From assembly GCF_017349295.1 (NCBI RefSeq), contig NZ_JAFMPK010000024.1, positions 1-64,000 of the forward strand: 64,000 bases of DNA, given 5' to 3'. The stretch's first letter is position 1. Every line of letters begins with the position of its first letter. The position numbers and the translations under genes were made by a program. This document shows positions 1 to 9,412 of the stretch, one piece after another. Source of the stretch: Myceligenerans salitolerans (GTDB lineage: Bacteria; Actinomycetota; Actinomycetes; Actinomycetales; Cellulomonadaceae). The notes under the pieces were generated by a model. The model was not told where the DNA came from. It saw only the letters and a program-made list of their open reading frames with translations, and did not search any database.

Positions 1-2
1 GC

Positions 3-923
3 GCCGAGGCCCCGCGCGGCACCATCTCGACGACCTCGGGCAAACCCAACAAGATCCTGATCCACCACATGGCGTCGGCGAACGTCACCGACTACTCACA
101 GGCGGCGGGCTACCGCATCGCGCGCGACGTGCAGCAGTGGCACTTCGCCAACGGCTGGGTCGACTCGGGCCAGCACCTGTCGGTCAGCCGCGGGGGGTAC
201 GTCATGGAGGGACGGCGCGGCAGTCTCAACGGTCTGCGAGCCGGCACCCACACCGTCGTCGGCGCGCACTGCCCCGGGCAGAACAGCGACGCGATCGGCA
301 TCGAGAACCAGGGCACCTACACGAGCGTCGCCCCGCCCGCCCAGTTGTGGAACAGCCTGGTGGACCTGTGCGCCTACATCTGCCAGCAGTACGGCATCGC
401 CCCCACCCAGATCTACGGCCACCGCGACTTCCGTGCGACCGCGTGCCCGGGTGACGTGCTCTACGCGATGCTGCCCCAGCTGCGCAGCGAGGTCGCCGCC
501 GCACTGAACGGGACGTCCTGGTCAGTGATCGTCGACAACACGTCGAGCGGGTTCTCGGCGAGCGGGAACTGGCTGACGTCGTCCTACTCGTCCGAGCGCT
601 ACGGCTCCGACTACCGATACGCGAGACCGGCCGAGGTGAGCGATCTCGCGACGTACCGTGCGACGATCCCGTCGAACGGGTCCTACCGGGTCGAGGCGTG
701 GTTCCCGGCGATCGCCGGGTACAACACGTCCACGCCGTTCATCGTCCACACCGGCACGGCGCAGTCCACGGTACGGGTGGACCAGTCGGCCGGCGGCGGC
801 GCCTGGATGTCGCTCGGCACCTACTCGATGACGGCCGGCACCCGCACCGTCGTGGCCGTGAGCCGGTGGACGAGCGGATCGGCCTACGTCGTCGCCGACG
901 CGATCCGGATCACGAGGCTCTGA
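3..923 (+). CDS. N-acetylmuramoyl-L-alanine amidase with golvesin-type C-terminal domain (5' partial)
   Basis: Peptidoglycan hydrolase that would cut the amide bond between muramic acid and the stem peptide outside the cell. The frame is open to the left edge of the window, so the N-terminus, including any signal peptide, is missing. The amidase_2/PGRP fold runs over roughly the first 165 visible residues. It shows ILIHH (first zinc histidine), GHRDF (second histidine) and ACPGD (the cysteine ligand). After a short linker the last 130 residues begin with IVDNTSSGFSASGNW and contain GSDYRYARP, typical of the golvesin C-terminal/xanthan-lyase-like beta domain often attached to secreted actinobacterial hydrolases. 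A terminator-like hairpin follows the stop. Substrate and exact bond are inferred from the family. Confidence 0.88.
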   Translation, partial: AEAPRGTISTTSGKPNKILIHHMASANVTDYSQAAGYRIARDVQQWHFANGWVDSGQHLSVSRGGYVMEGRRGSLNGLRAGTHTVVGAHCPGQNSDAIGIENQGTYTSVAPPAQLWNSLVDLCAYICQQYGIAPTQIYGHRDFRATACPGDVLYAMLPQLRSEVAAALNGTSWSVIVDNTSSGFSASGNWLTSSYSSERYGSDYRYARPAEVSDLATYRATIPSNGSYRVEAWFPAIAGYNTSTPFIVHTGTAQSTVRVDQSAGGGAWMSLGTYSMTAGTRTVVAVSRWTSGSAYVVADAIRITRL

Positions 924-928
924 CGACA

Positions 929-968
929 GGGCGCCCGCGACGCGGCTTCTCAGCGCTCGTGGGCGCCC
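929..968. terminator. Bidirectional terminator-like hairpin
   Basis: A 12-bp inverted repeat (929-940 with 957-968, one G.U-type mismatch) lies just after the amidase stop and overlaps the last codons of the leftward gene. It fits a shared terminator for the two convergent genes. There is no clear T-tract. Confidence 0.5.
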
Positions 969-1177
969 AGCATCGGGAGGCCGAAGGCCAGGCCGACCAG
1001 GAGAATGCCGCCGACGAACGCGACCGCGCCGCCGAGGTCCTCGGACGGGCCGGCGGCGGTACCGACGCCGATCAGGGCGAGGCCGCCCGCGAACAGAGCG
1101 AAGCACACGATCACGCGCACCAGGAGGGCCGCCGTCGGCTCCTGCTTGTCACGGTGGGCAACCTGGAAGTTCGTCAT
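950..1177 (-). CDS. Small two-helix membrane protein, unknown function
   Basis: A 75-residue protein that I do not recognise. After a short polar N-terminus (MTNFQVAHRDKQEP) there are two hydrophobic segments, about residues 18-40 and 47-70, separated by a loop containing GPSEDLGG. A small integral membrane protein with both ends on the same side is the simplest reading. It is convergent with the amidase gene and divergent from the gcv operon. The stop lies inside the shared hairpin. Composition and third-position GC match real genes here. No function can be assigned. Confidence 0.6.
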   Translation of the reverse strand: MTNFQVAHRDKQEPTAALLVRVIVCFALFAGGLALIGVGTAAGPSEDLGGAVAFVGGILLVGLAFGLPMLGAHER

Positions 1178-1302
1178 GGTTCAAGCGTAACGGGGATCGG
1201 CGTGCGGCCGAGTCGCCGGACCCCAGTAGTCTTGACCCACAACTGAATCGACGGGCCGGGTTCTCGACGCGTTCGTGCCCCTGGTCCGTGCCGCCAGCAG
1301 CC

Positions 1303-1585
1303 GCGACGGGAGAGCCCGGAACGTGGCGTCGTCATCCGCGAGGACGACGGCGTCCCTCCGGCGCCGAAGGAGCAAACCCTCCCCGGGAATCTCTCAGGCC
1401 CCCTGTACCGTCGTGGCGAGGCAACTCTGGAAAGCGAGCCGCTTCGCGGGCCGGTCACCGCCGGGCCACGAGGCCTCCACCGACGGTGCAAGTCGGCGCG
1501 CCCCACCCGGACGGGAAGGCGGACCGGCAAAACTCTCAGGTCGATGCCTGCCCCGCACGGGGGCACGGTGTCCGATGACAGAGCG
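1303..1585 (+). promoter_or_regulatory. Tandem glycine riboswitch upstream of gcvP
   Basis: Two successive aptamers of the glycine riboswitch type can be read. The first starts near GACGGGAGAGCCC, continues through CGCCGAAGGAGCAA and CTCCCCGGGAATCTCTCAGG and ends near GAGGCAACTCTGGAAA. The second follows with GTGCAAGTCGGC, GGCGGACCGGCAAAACTCTCAGG and CGATGCC. The conserved blocks CGAAGGAGCAA and AACTCTCAGG are hallmarks of the family. Known members switch on gcv genes when glycine is abundant. The position, 50 to 330 bases upstream of the gcvP start, supports that role. It occupies most of the otherwise empty 1178-1638 gap. Confidence 0.93.
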
Positions 1586-1638
1586 GGGAGGGACCCAGTT
1601 GTCGTCCCTCACGCCCTCCGGACCGCAGGAGCCCGCCC

Positions 1639-4623
1639 GTGAACCAGCACCACCCGGCACCGGCCGTGTTCGCCGACCGGCACGTCGGCCCGCGAGGCCG
1701 CGAGACCGCCGCGATGCTCGATCAGCTCGGTTACGACACCGTGGACGCGCTTGTCGAGGCGGCCGTCCCCAAGTCGATCCGCACGCAGCGTCCGCTCGAC
1801 CTCCCCGCGGCGCGCACCGAGGCCGAGGTTCTCGCCCACCTGCGGGACGTCGCCGGCAAGAACCAGGTCAAGCGCCAGATGATCGGCCAGGGCTTCTACG
1901 ACACGCACACGCCGGCCGTGATCCGCCGCAACGCGCTCGAGTCCCCGGGCTGGTACACGGCCTACACGCCCTACCAGCCCGAGATCAGCCAGGGCCGCCT
2001 CGAGGCGCTTCTCAACTTCCAGCAGGTCGTCGAGGACCTGACCGGCCTCGAGATCGCCAACGCGTCCCTGCTCGACGAAGCCACGGCGGTGGCCGAGGCC
2101 GTGGCCCTGATGTGGCGGGCGTCGAAGGCGAAGGCCGGCTACGTCGTCCTCGACGCGGACCTGTTCGGCCAGTCCCTCGCCGTCGCCCGTGGCCGCGCGG
2201 AGGCCATCGGCCTCCCGGTCGTGGTCGCGAACCTGAGCGCGGGCCTGGCGGCAGGCCTCGCCGAACACGTGTCCGACGGCGGCACGCTGCCCGACGGCGA
2301 ACTGGTGGGCCTGGTCGTCCAGCAGGTGGGCGCGAGCGGCCGGATCCTGGACGCGCGCGGCGTGGTGGCCGAGGCCAAGGCGTCCGGCGCGCTCGTCACG
2401 GTCGCCACCGACCTCCTCGCCCTGACGCTCCTGACCAGCCCTGGTGAGCTCGGCGCGGACATCTCCGTCGGCTCCGCCCAGCGCTTCGGCGTGCCACTCT
2501 TCTACGGCGGCCCGCACGCCGCGTACATCGCGGTCCGCAAGGGTCTGGAGCGCCAGCTGCCCGGCCGCCTCGTGGGCGTCTCGGTCGACGCCGACGGCTC
2601 CCCGGGTTACCGCCTCGCCCTGGCCACCCGTGAGCAGCACATCCGCCGCGAGCGCGCGACGTCGAACATCTGCACGGCCCAGGCGCTCCTGGCCATCGTG
2701 GCCGGCATGTACGCGGTCCACCACGGTCCACAGGGTCTGAAGGCGATCGCCGAGCGCGTCCACGCCCACGCGACCACCCTCGCCGAGGCCCTCCGCGGGC
2801 ACGGCGTGGAGGTCGAGCACGACCTCTTCTTCGACACGGTCCGCGCGGTCGTCCCCGGCAAGGCTGCCCGGCTCGCCTCCGCGGCCGCCGAGGCGGGCTA
2901 CAACCTTCACGTCCCGGACACGGACCACCTCCAGATCGCCTGCGACGAGACCACGACGCCGGCGGACGTCGAAGCCGTCACCCGGAGCCTCCTCACCGCC
3001 CTGGGATCGGCCTCCGCACCGGCCCGTCCCACCACCGACGACGGCCGGACCACCTCGGACGTACGCGTCCCCGCAGAGACCGGGAGCGCGGAGCGGGCCT
3101 CCGCACTCCCCGCCGAGCTCGGCCGGACGACCCCCTACCTCCAGCACCCGGTCTTCCATACCCACCGCTCCGAAACCAGTCTCATGCGGTACCTGCGGCG
3201 CCTCTCCGACAAGGACCTCGCGCTCGACCGCACGATGATCCCCCTCGGTTCGTGCACCATGAAGCTCAACGCCGCCGTCGAGATGGAGGCGATCTCGTGG
3301 CCCGAGTTCGCGACCATCCACCCGTACGCCCCGGCCGACCAGACCGAGGGCTACGCCGAGCTCATCTCCGCCCTGGAGGCTCAGCTCGCCGACATCACGG
3401 GCTACGCCGCGGTCTCGGTCCAGCCCAATGCCGGGTCCCAGGGCGAGTTCGCCGGACTGCTCGCCATCAAGGAGTATCACCGCTCCCGAGGTGAGGAGGC
3501 CCGCGACCTGGTGTTGATCCCGGCGTCGGCGCACGGGACCAACGCGGCGTCCGCGGCACTGGCCGGCCTGCGTGTGGTCGTCGTGAAGACGGCCGACGAC
3601 GGCGAGATCCTCCTGGACGACCTGCGCGCCAAGCTGGAACAGCACGCTGCCCAGGTCGCGGCGATCATGATCACCTACCCGTCGACGCACGGCGTCTTCG
3701 AGGAGCACGTGCGCGAGGTGTGCGATCTGGTCCACGACGCGGGCGGTCAGGTCTACATCGACGGCGCGAACCTGAACGCCCTGGTGGGACTGGCGCGGCC
3801 GGGCGAGTTCGGCGGCGATGTCTCGCACCTGAACCTGCACAAGACGTTCTGCATCCCGCACGGTGGTGGCGGCCCGGGCGTCGGTCCGGTGGCCGTGGCC
3901 GAGCATCTCGTCCCCTTCCTGCCGGCGAATCCGGTGGCGGCACCGGACGCGTCGGGCGACGGTCCGGCAGGTACGCCGATCAGCGGGACGAACCACGGTT
4001 CTGCCGGGATCCTGCCGATCTCGTACGCCTATCTGGCCCTCATGGGACCGGACGGCCTGACCGAGGCGACCAAGGCGGCCGTGCTCACGGCGAACTACGT
4101 GTCGTCGCGGCTCGCCGGCCATTTCCCCACGTTGTACACCGGCCCGAACGGTCTGGTCGCACACGAGTGCATCCTCGATCTGCGAGACCTCACGGCGCGC
4201 ACCGGCGTGACCGCCGCCGACGTCGCCAAGCGGCTGCAGGACTACGGCTTCCACGCGCCGACGCTCGCGTTCCCCGTGCCGGGCACCCTCATGGTGGAGC
4301 CCACGGAGTCCGAGGATCTGGCGGAACTGGACCGGTTCGTGGACGCGATGATCGCGATCCGCCGGGAGATCGACGAGGTCGCCGCCGGCCGCTGGACCGT
4401 CGAGGAGTCACCGCTGCGCGGCGCACCGCACACGGCGGCGGTGGTCAGCGCCACCGGGTGGGACAAGCCCTACTCCCGCGAGACCGCCGCGTACCCGCTG
4501 CCGGGTCTGCGTCACGACAAGTACTGGCCGCCGGTACGACGCATCGACGACGCGCACGGTGACCGCAACCTGGTGTGCTCCTGCCCGCCGGTCGAGGATT
4601 TCGCCGCCGCTGACGAAGGGTGA
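1639..4623 (+). CDS. gcvP: Glycine dehydrogenase (decarboxylating), P-protein
   Basis: PLP enzyme that decarboxylates glycine and passes the aminomethyl group to lipoyl-GcvH, the first step of the glycine cleavage system in the cytosol. The 994-residue length fits the fused single-chain form, with the N-terminal half to about residue 460 and the C-terminal half containing the PLP site. The lysine in [16 protein letters not shown] is Lys735. The GTG start at 1639 is chosen because AGGAG lies 7-8 bases upstream and FADRHVGP follows early in the protein. It is the first gene of a gcvP-gcvT-gcvH operon behind the glycine riboswitch. The last four codons and the stop lie inside a duplicated 77-base repeat, so the C-terminus (AAADEG) may have been altered by repeat insertion. 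Confidence 0.97.
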   Translation: MNQHHPAPAVFADRHVGPRGRETAAMLDQLGYDTVDALVEAAVPKSIRTQRPLDLPAARTEAEVLAHLRDVAGKNQVKRQMIGQGFYDTHTPAVIRRNALESPGWYTAYTPYQPEISQGRLEALLNFQQVVEDLTGLEIANASLLDEATAVAEAVALMWRASKAKAGYVVLDADLFGQSLAVARGRAEAIGLPVVVANLSAGLAAGLAEHVSDGGTLPDGELVGLVVQQVGASGRILDARGVVAEAKASGALVTVATDLLALTLLTSPGELGADISVGSAQRFGVPLFYGGPHAAYIAVRKGLERQLPGRLVGVSVDADGSPGYRLALATREQHIRRERATSNICTAQALLAIVAGMYAVHHGPQGLKAIAERVHAHATTLAEALRGHGVEVEHDLFFDTVRAVVPGKAARLASAAAEAGYNLHVPDTDHLQIACDETTTPADVEAVTRSLLTALGSASAPARPTTDDGRTTSDVRVPAETGSAERASALPAELGRTTPYLQHPVFHTHRSETSLMRYLRRLSDKDLALDRTMIPLGSCTMKLNAAVEMEAISWPEFATIHPYAPADQTEGYAELISALEAQLADITGYAAVSVQPNAGSQGEFAGLLAIKEYHRSRGEEARDLVLIPASAHGTNAASAALAGLRVVVVKTADDGEILLDDLRAKLEQHAAQVAAIMITYPSTHGVFEEHVREVCDLVHDAGGQVYIDGANLNALVGLARPGEFGGDVSHLNLHKTFCIPHGGGGPGVGPVAVAEHLVPFLPANPVAAPDASGDGPAGTPISGTNHGSAGILPISYAYLALMGPDGLTEATKAAVLTANYVSSRLAGHFPTLYTGPNGLVAHECILDLRDLTARTGVTAADVAKRLQDYGFHAPTLAFPVPGTLMVEPTESEDLAELDRFVDAMIAIRREIDEVAAGRWTVEESPLRGAPHTAAVVSATGWDKPYSRETAAYPLPGLRHDKYWPPVRRIDDAHGDRNLVCSCPPVEDFAAADEG

Positions 4624-4772
4624 GCGCAGGGTGGGTGCCGAGGAACGAGGCACACACCCGAAGCCGAACCCGAGGAAGCGGCGCATCAGACACAGGCTGA
4701 CGAAGGGTGAGCGCAGGATGCGAGCCGAGGAACGAGGCACACACCCGAAGCCGAACCCGAGGAAGCGGCGCA
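4609..4772. repeat. Tandem 77-bp intergenic repeat between gcvP and gcvT
   Basis: Two copies, 4609-4685 and 4696-4772, differ at only 3 of 77 positions and are separated by 10 bases (period 87). Each begins GCTGACGAAGGGTGAGCGCAG and contains GCCGAGGAACGAGGCACAC and CCGAAGCCGAACCCGAGG. The first copy supplies the last codons and the TGA stop of gcvP. The second ends about 20 bases before gcvT. The near identity in a non-coding gap points to a recent duplication or a mobile or dispersed intergenic repeat. Confidence 0.95.
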
Positions 4773-4791
4773 GACGAGACGAGGAACTCAC

Positions 4792-5949
4792 ATGACCGAC
4801 AAGAAGACCCCGCTCCACGACGAGCATGTCGCGCTCGGGGCCCACATGACCGAGTTCGGCGGGTGGCAGATGCCGCTGCGCTACACCTCGGACCTGGCGG
4901 AACACCGCGCGGTGCGCGAGACCGCAGGGCTGTTCGACCTGTCCCACATGGGCGACATCGGCGTGCACGGACCGGAGGCCGCCGCCTTCCTCGACCATGC
5001 TCTCGTCGGCGCCATCTCGCAGGTGAAGCTCCTGCGCGCGCGGTACTCGATGATCTGCGCCGACGACGGCGGCGTGCTGGACGACCTGATCGTGTACCGC
5101 ACGGGCGAGACCGAGTACTTCGTGGTGGCGAACGCGGCGAACACGGAGGTCGTGCTGGACGAGTTCCGGAGGCGCGCGGCCGCGTTCGACGTCGAGGTGG
5201 TGCCGGCCCCCAGCGCGCTGCTGGCGGTCCAGGGCCCTCGCGCCGAGGAGATCCTGCGCGCGACCGACGGGTTCGAGGAGGACCCCGAGGCGTCCGGCGG
5301 TGTCACGCTGGAGAACCTCAGGTACTACGCGTGTGCGCCGATGCGGTTCCGGGACGAGGCCGTCGTCGTCGGCCGCACCGGTTACACCGGCGAGGACGGC
5401 TTCGAGATCTGGGTCTCCCCGGACCGTGCGGTCGAGCTGTGGCGTGCGGTCCTGGCCGCCGGCGAGCCGTTCGGTCTCGTGCCGGCGGGGCTGTCGGCGC
5501 GTGACTCGCTGCGCCTGGAGGCCGGGATGCCTCTGTACGGACACGAGCTCGACACGACGACGACGCCCTTCGAGGCAGGCATGGGCAGGGTGGTGCGCCT
5601 CGACAAGGAGACGGCGGACGGCGAACCGCTGGCCTTCGTGGGGCGGGACGCCCTCGCGTCGCGCAAGGGCGCGCAGCCCGCACGGGTGCTCGTCGGACTG
5701 CGCGGCGAGGGTCGCCGGCCGGCTCGCGCGGGCTACGACGTCGTGCGCCGCACCGCCGACGGAGACGCGGGGGCGAAGGTGGGCTCCGTGACCTCGGGCG
5801 TCCCGTCCCCCACGCTCGGCTACCCGGTCGCGATGGCGTACGTGACTCCCGAGGTGTCGGCCGAGGGCACGGAGCTGGCGGTCGACGTGCGCGGCCGGGC
5901 GGAACCGTTCGTCGTCGTCCCGCTGCCGTTCTACCGTCGTACCAAGTGA
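4792..5949 (+). CDS. gcvT: Aminomethyltransferase, glycine cleavage T-protein
   Basis: Transfers the one-carbon unit from aminomethyl-lipoyl-GcvH to tetrahydrofolate, releasing ammonia and forming 5,10-methylene-THF. The 385 residues cover the folate-binding GCV_T domain (about 8-275) and the C-terminal barrel (about 290-380). Recognisable family segments are [14 protein letters not shown] near the N-terminus, [33 protein letters not shown] around residues 85-103, and [14 protein letters not shown]. The ATG at 4792 has GAGGA eight bases upstream, just past the second copy of the intergenic repeat. It is the middle gene of the gcv operon, and gcvH follows after 29 bases. Confidence 0.97.
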   Translation: MTDKKTPLHDEHVALGAHMTEFGGWQMPLRYTSDLAEHRAVRETAGLFDLSHMGDIGVHGPEAAAFLDHALVGAISQVKLLRARYSMICADDGGVLDDLIVYRTGETEYFVVANAANTEVVLDEFRRRAAAFDVEVVPAPSALLAVQGPRAEEILRATDGFEEDPEASGGVTLENLRYYACAPMRFRDEAVVVGRTGYTGEDGFEIWVSPDRAVELWRAVLAAGEPFGLVPAGLSARDSLRLEAGMPLYGHELDTTTTPFEAGMGRVVRLDKETADGEPLAFVGRDALASRKGAQPARVLVGLRGEGRRPARAGYDVVRRTADGDAGAKVGSVTSGVPSPTLGYPVAMAYVTPEVSAEGTELAVDVRGRAEPFVVVPLPFYRRTK

Positions 5950-5978
5950 TCCCGAGCCACCACGAACAAGGAGCCCTC

Positions 5979-6350
5979 ATGGCCGAGTATCCCGCCACGC
6001 TGAAGTACACCAAGGAACACGAGTGGGTGGACGGCGAGTCCCCCGCGACCGTCGGCATCACGCCCTATGCCGCCGAGGCCCTTGGCGACGTCGTCTTCGT
6101 GGAGCTGCCCGAGGTCGGTGCCACGATCGAGCACGGCACGGTGGTCGGCGAGATCGAGTCCACGAAGTCCGTCTCGGAGCTGTACGCGCCGGTGAGCGGG
6201 ACGGTCACCGAGGTGAACCAGGCGGTCGTCGACGACCCGGAGCTGGTCGGCTCCGCACCGTTCGAGGGGGGTTGGCTCTTCAAGGTGGAGGTGAGCGCCA
6301 CGGGCGAGCTGCTCACCGCCGACGAGTACAGGGCACACGCAGGCGTCTGA
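5979..6350 (+). CDS. gcvH: Glycine cleavage system H-protein
   Basis: Small lipoyl carrier that shuttles the aminomethyl intermediate between GcvP, GcvT and lipoamide dehydrogenase. It has 123 residues, the usual length. The lipoylation motif [11 protein letters not shown] places the modified lysine at residue 63, and the C-terminal EGGWLFKVE is typical. I chose the ATG at 5979 over an in-frame ATG at 5946 because AAGGAG lies about seven bases upstream of it and the protein then begins [16 protein letters not shown]. It is the last gene of the operon, followed by a strong hairpin. A gene for the L-protein is not seen in this window. Confidence 0.97.
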   Translation: MAEYPATLKYTKEHEWVDGESPATVGITPYAAEALGDVVFVELPEVGATIEHGTVVGEIESTKSVSELYAPVSGTVTEVNQAVVDDPELVGSAPFEGGWLFKVEVSATGELLTADEYRAHAGV

Positions 6351-6366
6351 CCTGGCCTCTCGCTCT

Positions 6367-6400
6367 CGGACGGCCCGTGCGGAAACGCGCGGGCCGTCCG
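6367..6400 (+). terminator. Terminator of the gcv operon
   Basis: An 11-bp perfect stem (CGGACGGCCCG with CGGGCCGTCCG) has a 12-base loop and begins 16 bases after the gcvH stop. CTTCTCGTC follows, so it is weakly T-rich. It fits an intrinsic terminator for gcvPTH. Confidence 0.75.
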
Positions 6401-6474
6401 CTTCTCGTCACGAGAAGATCACAGATCCGAAACGGCTGACGAAGTCGCGTCACGAATGCCGCCGAGCGGACTCT

Positions 6475-6484
6475 CTACCGGTAG
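6475..6484. promoter_or_regulatory. Palindrome CTACCGGTAG upstream of the LuxR-type gene
   Basis: A perfect 10-base palindrome lies 55 bases before the ATG of the small HTH protein. It could be an operator for that protein or another dimeric regulator. This is inference from position and symmetry only. Confidence 0.3.
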
Positions 6485-6538
6485 CAGCACCCCTCAAGGC
6501 CGTAGCCCAGACACGGCCGCTGCACAGAAGGAGAACGC

Positions 6539-6763
6539 ATGAGCACCGTTGTGGCCGACCGTCCCGCACTGACCCGTCGTGAGCGCGTCGTGCTCGAAGG
6601 CCTGATGAACAAGGAAGAGACCCTCGAGCAGATCGCGGAGACGCTGTTCGTCACACGCAACACCGTGAAGTCGCAGGTCCGGAGCCTTTACCGGAAGCTC
6701 GGCGTGTCCAACCGGGCAGCCGCGGTGGAACGCGCCGAACGCCTGGGCCTGAACGGCGACTGA
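6539..6763 (+). CDS. Stand-alone LuxR/GerE-type helix-turn-helix protein
   Basis: A 74-residue transcription factor that is essentially only the LuxR C-terminal DNA-binding domain. The domain begins at LTRRERVVLEGL (about residues 11-22) and continues through TLEQIAETLFVTRNTVKSQV and LYRKLGVSNRAAAVERA (about 28-66). No receiver or ligand-binding domain is present. AGAAGGAGAACGC gives a strong ribosome site before the ATG, so this is a complete small gene and not a broken larger one. It is monocistronic between two hairpins. Relatives that are HTH-only (GerE-like) usually act as dimers on their own promoters or developmental genes. The target here is unknown. Confidence 0.88.
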   Translation: MSTVVADRPALTRRERVVLEGLMNKEETLEQIAETLFVTRNTVKSQVRSLYRKLGVSNRAAAVERAERLGLNGD

Positions 6764-6793
6764 CCGGCACGCCGTCGGCCGCGCCACCGTTCG

Positions 6794-6828
6794 CGGTGGC
6801 GTCCGTGTACCCAGGGCGGACGCCACCG
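6794..6828 (+). terminator. Hairpin after the LuxR-type gene
   Basis: A 12-bp perfect stem (6794-6805 with 6817-6828) encloses an 11-base loop, 31 bases after the stop. A smaller hairpin (CCACCG-TTCG-CGGTGG) just upstream shares bases with it, so alternative folds are possible. There is no T-tract. Confidence 0.55.
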
Positions 6829-6885
6829 TGACGGTGAGGCTCGGCGAGGCTGACCGAGCGGTCCCGGCATGCCAGGATGCTCGGC

Positions 6886-7311
6886 ATGGCCGCCCCGATC
6901 CTGGTGGTCGCCGCCGCACTGGTGGACGACCTCGACCGTCCCGCACGCCTGCTCGCCGCCCGCCGAACGCGCCCCGAGGCACTGGCCGGGCGCTGGGAGT
7001 TCCCCGGCGGCAAGGTCGATCCCGGCGAGTCGCCTCCCGAGGCGCTGCACCGGGAACTGCGCGAGGAGCTCGGCGTCGCCGTGCGTCTCGGGCGTGAGGT
7101 CGTGGGGCCGGACGACGGCTGCTGGCCGCTCACCGACCGCTACCGGATGCGCCTCTGGCTGGGACGTATCACCGAAGGACGCCCCGAGCCCCTCGAGGAC
7201 CACGACGTGCTGCGGTGGCTCACGCGGGCCGAACTGGGCGACGTCGACTGGATCGAAGGCGATCTGCCGATCGTGGCGGCGCTCCGCGGGTACTTCCCGG
7301 ACAGCCCTTAG
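6886..7311 (+). CDS. NUDIX hydrolase, MutT-like
   Basis: Likely a nucleoside-diphosphate-type pyrophosphatase of the MutT group, which cleans oxidised or non-canonical dNTPs. The protein is 141 residues from the ATG at 6886 (preferred because AGG sits nine bases upstream; 6877 is an alternative). The Nudix box GKVDPGESPPEALHRELREELG covers about residues 42-63 with the REEL..G core intact, preceded by RWEFPGG, typical of 8-oxo-dGTP hydrolases. The last four bases overlap the end of the convergent ComB-like gene. Substrate is inferred and not shown. Confidence 0.9.
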   Translation: MAAPILVVAAALVDDLDRPARLLAARRTRPEALAGRWEFPGGKVDPGESPPEALHRELREELGVAVRLGREVVGPDDGCWPLTDRYRMRLWLGRITEGRPEPLEDHDVLRWLTRAELGDVDWIEGDLPIVAALRGYFPDSP

Positions 7312-8141
7312 GCCGCCGACGTCGGCATCGCCGCCGCGCCCGCCTTGGCCCTCCGGGCCGCGGCCAGCCGGTGCCCGAGCGGCACGAACGCACCGTCCAT
7401 GAGCACGGGCACGACATCGGTCGCGTCCAGCTCGGCCGCGATCAGCACGTCCTCGTCGAAACCGCTGTCCACCAGTTCCCGTCCGCTCACCGATCCGAGG
7501 AGCAGGTCGGCGGGCTCCGACGTGCCCTGCCACATCGCGACCGCCGCTCCCGTCTCCGCCGAGACACGGGTGACGTCGTCGGGCAGCATCTCGGTCAGGC
7601 GCGCGGCGATCGCACCGGCGGCGAGCTGGTCCTCCAGTGCCGGGCGCAACGCGTCGTCGTGCCACTGCTCACCGGCGGGGACGAGAACGACGTCGTGCTC
7701 GGGACTGGCGTTCAGGTGGGCGGCCGCGAGGCCGGCGACGGCACTGACGTTGCGCAGGCAGCCGACGATCATCAGGGCGCCACGGCTACCGATCGTGTGC
7801 GCGATCATGGAGCCGTTCGGTGACGGCAGGACCACCCGCTCCGCGTCGAGGCCACGCAACGACGCGGGAGACAGGCTGATGCCCTCCTCGGCCCGCGGTC
7901 CGGCGAGGACGGCACGCATGGTGCGGGCCAGACGAACGGCTCCTGCCCCGTCCCGGTAAGGAAAGGGATAGACCCCGGCGCCGGCCTCGCAGGCGACGGT
8001 CACCGAGGTCGAGAAGGACAGGACGTCGATCACCACGACGAGCGACTTGCGCGCACCGGACTCGGTCAGGGCACGCGCGCCGGCCAGGCCCCAATCCGTG
8101 CGGACCCGGGCGGGGCGCTGATCGTGTGGTGAAGCGTTCAC
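7308..8141 (-). CDS. 2-phosphosulfolactate phosphatase family protein (ComB-like)
   Basis: A 277-residue protein of the ComB family. The archaeal founder dephosphorylates 2-phosphosulfolactate in coenzyme M synthesis, but actinobacteria lack that pathway, so the bacterial substrate is open. Family features are VVVIDVLSFSTSVTVACEAGA near residues 35-55, LPSPNGSMIAHTI, IVGCLRNVSAVAGL and a conserved VLVPAGEQW segment. The ATG at 8141 is the only start that keeps the N-terminal DWGLAGA segment. It is convergent with the NUDIX gene (4-base overlap). The 149 bases between this start and the LysR stop hold no feature I can name. Confidence 0.82.
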   Translation of the reverse strand: MNASPHDQRPARVRTDWGLAGARALTESGARKSLVVVIDVLSFSTSVTVACEAGAGVYPFPYRDGAGAVRLARTMRAVLAGPRAEEGISLSPASLRGLDAERVVLPSPNGSMIAHTIGSRGALMIVGCLRNVSAVAGLAAAHLNASPEHDVVLVPAGEQWHDDALRPALEDQLAAGAIAARLTEMLPDDVTRVSAETGAAVAMWQGTSEPADLLLGSVSGRELVDSGFDEDVLIAAELDATDVVPVLMDGAFVPLGHRLAAARRAKAGAAAMPTSAA

Positions 8142-8290
8142 GGACGCATCGTAGAGCCTCCGAGAGCCGTTCAGGTACCGGCATCTGGGGAAAACCGGTC
8201 ACGATTCCACGCGGCGCCGCGCCACGGTACGCCACCGTCGTCTGCCCCGGCGCCCTGACCTGCGAATCCACCATATTCGGGCGCTTGGCG

Positions 8291-9196
8291 TCATGGGGTC
8301 ATGCCGCGGGCGGACTCGACCATCTCGTCCACCACGGCTCGCACGGCCGGGCTCGGCTCATGCCGTCCGACACGGTGCCGCACCACGAGCCGGCGGGAGC
8401 CGAGACCGGCGAGCCGGACCACGGTGACGCCGTCGGGCACGTCCTGCTCCTTGAGGGCGAGGGCCGGCAGCATCGCGATCCCCTGACCGGCTGCCACGAG
8501 GGCCAGAGCCGTGTCGAAGTCGTAGTAGGAGTGGCGGGTGGTGATCTCGGTGCCGAGCGTGCGAGCCAGCCTCCGTAGCGCACGGTCGGCGGCGATGTCC
8601 GCGAGCGGCCCCACCCAGGGCAGGCCGGGCAGGTCGTCGAGCCGCTCGGGCTCGGCCGTCCCGGGCGGGACGACGATGCACCACGGTTCCTCGAGCAGGG
8701 GGATCTCATGGACGCCACGCGGTGCGGGAGCGTCCATGTCCACGTCGCGGTCCAGGATGATGGCGTCGAGATCACCGGCACGGAGCTTCCGGACGGACTC
8801 GAACGGATCGTGCTCGTTGACGTCCACCTCGATGCCCGGGAACTTCTCCGCGAGGGTCGCCAGCATCGGAGCGACGACGGCGCGGATCGCCGTCTGGAAG
8901 GCGCCGATCATCACGCGGCCCGTGACCTCCTCCCCGAGTGCCGCGATCGCCTGGCGCGCCTCGATGAGCTCGGACTCGATCCGCTCGGCGGCCTCCGCGA
9001 GAACGCGGCCGGCCGGCGTGAGCGTGACCCCGCGCGGTCCGCGGTCCAGGACGGAGATGCCCTCCTCGGCCTCGAGCCGGGCGATCTGCTGGGACACCGC
9101 CGACGGCGTGACGTGAAGCAGATCGGCTGCGGCGAGGACACCGCCCGCACGGTGCACGGCAAGGAGAAAAGCCAGTCTTCGGGGGTCTGCAGCCAT
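8291..9196 (-). CDS. LysR-family transcriptional regulator
   Basis: A 301-residue LTTR. The N-terminal winged HTH (residues 1-60) contains RRLAFLLAVHRAGG, ADLLHVTPSAVSQQIARLE and LDRGPRGVTLTPAG. A linker helix follows, then a periplasmic-binding-like effector domain from about residue 90 to the end. LysR regulators usually control a divergent neighbour. Here the divergent gene, 216 bases away, encodes a small membrane protein, a candidate target. The effector is unknown. Confidence 0.93.
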   Translation of the reverse strand: MAADPRRLAFLLAVHRAGGVLAAADLLHVTPSAVSQQIARLEAEEGISVLDRGPRGVTLTPAGRVLAEAAERIESELIEARQAIAALGEEVTGRVMIGAFQTAIRAVVAPMLATLAEKFPGIEVDVNEHDPFESVRKLRAGDLDAIILDRDVDMDAPAPRGVHEIPLLEEPWCIVVPPGTAEPERLDDLPGLPWVGPLADIAADRALRRLARTLGTEITTRHSYYDFDTALALVAAGQGIAMLPALALKEQDVPDGVTVVRLAGLGSRRLVVRHRVGRHEPSPAVRAVVDEMVESARGMTP

Positions 9197-9412
9197 GTAG
9201 CGATGCTACACCCGGGAGTCTAGAAACGTTCGATTGTGCTGAAGCTACCGAGGGGTCCAGAATAGTCCGTGGCAGCGGGCCGCGATCTTCGCCGGCCAGC
9301 CGTTGCCGCCAGTTCTCGCGTGCCGATCAGGTGGCACCCAGAACCATCCCCTAGCGTCAGCTGTCGTCAGGGGTTCGCCCATCATTTGTCGAATCGATTC
9401 GGGAGGTGCTTT

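Noticed and set aside
1609-4254. 881-codon open frame antisense to gcvP
   Set aside because: It is a GC-rich shadow of gcvP with no family motifs, while the opposite strand encodes an unmistakable P-protein.
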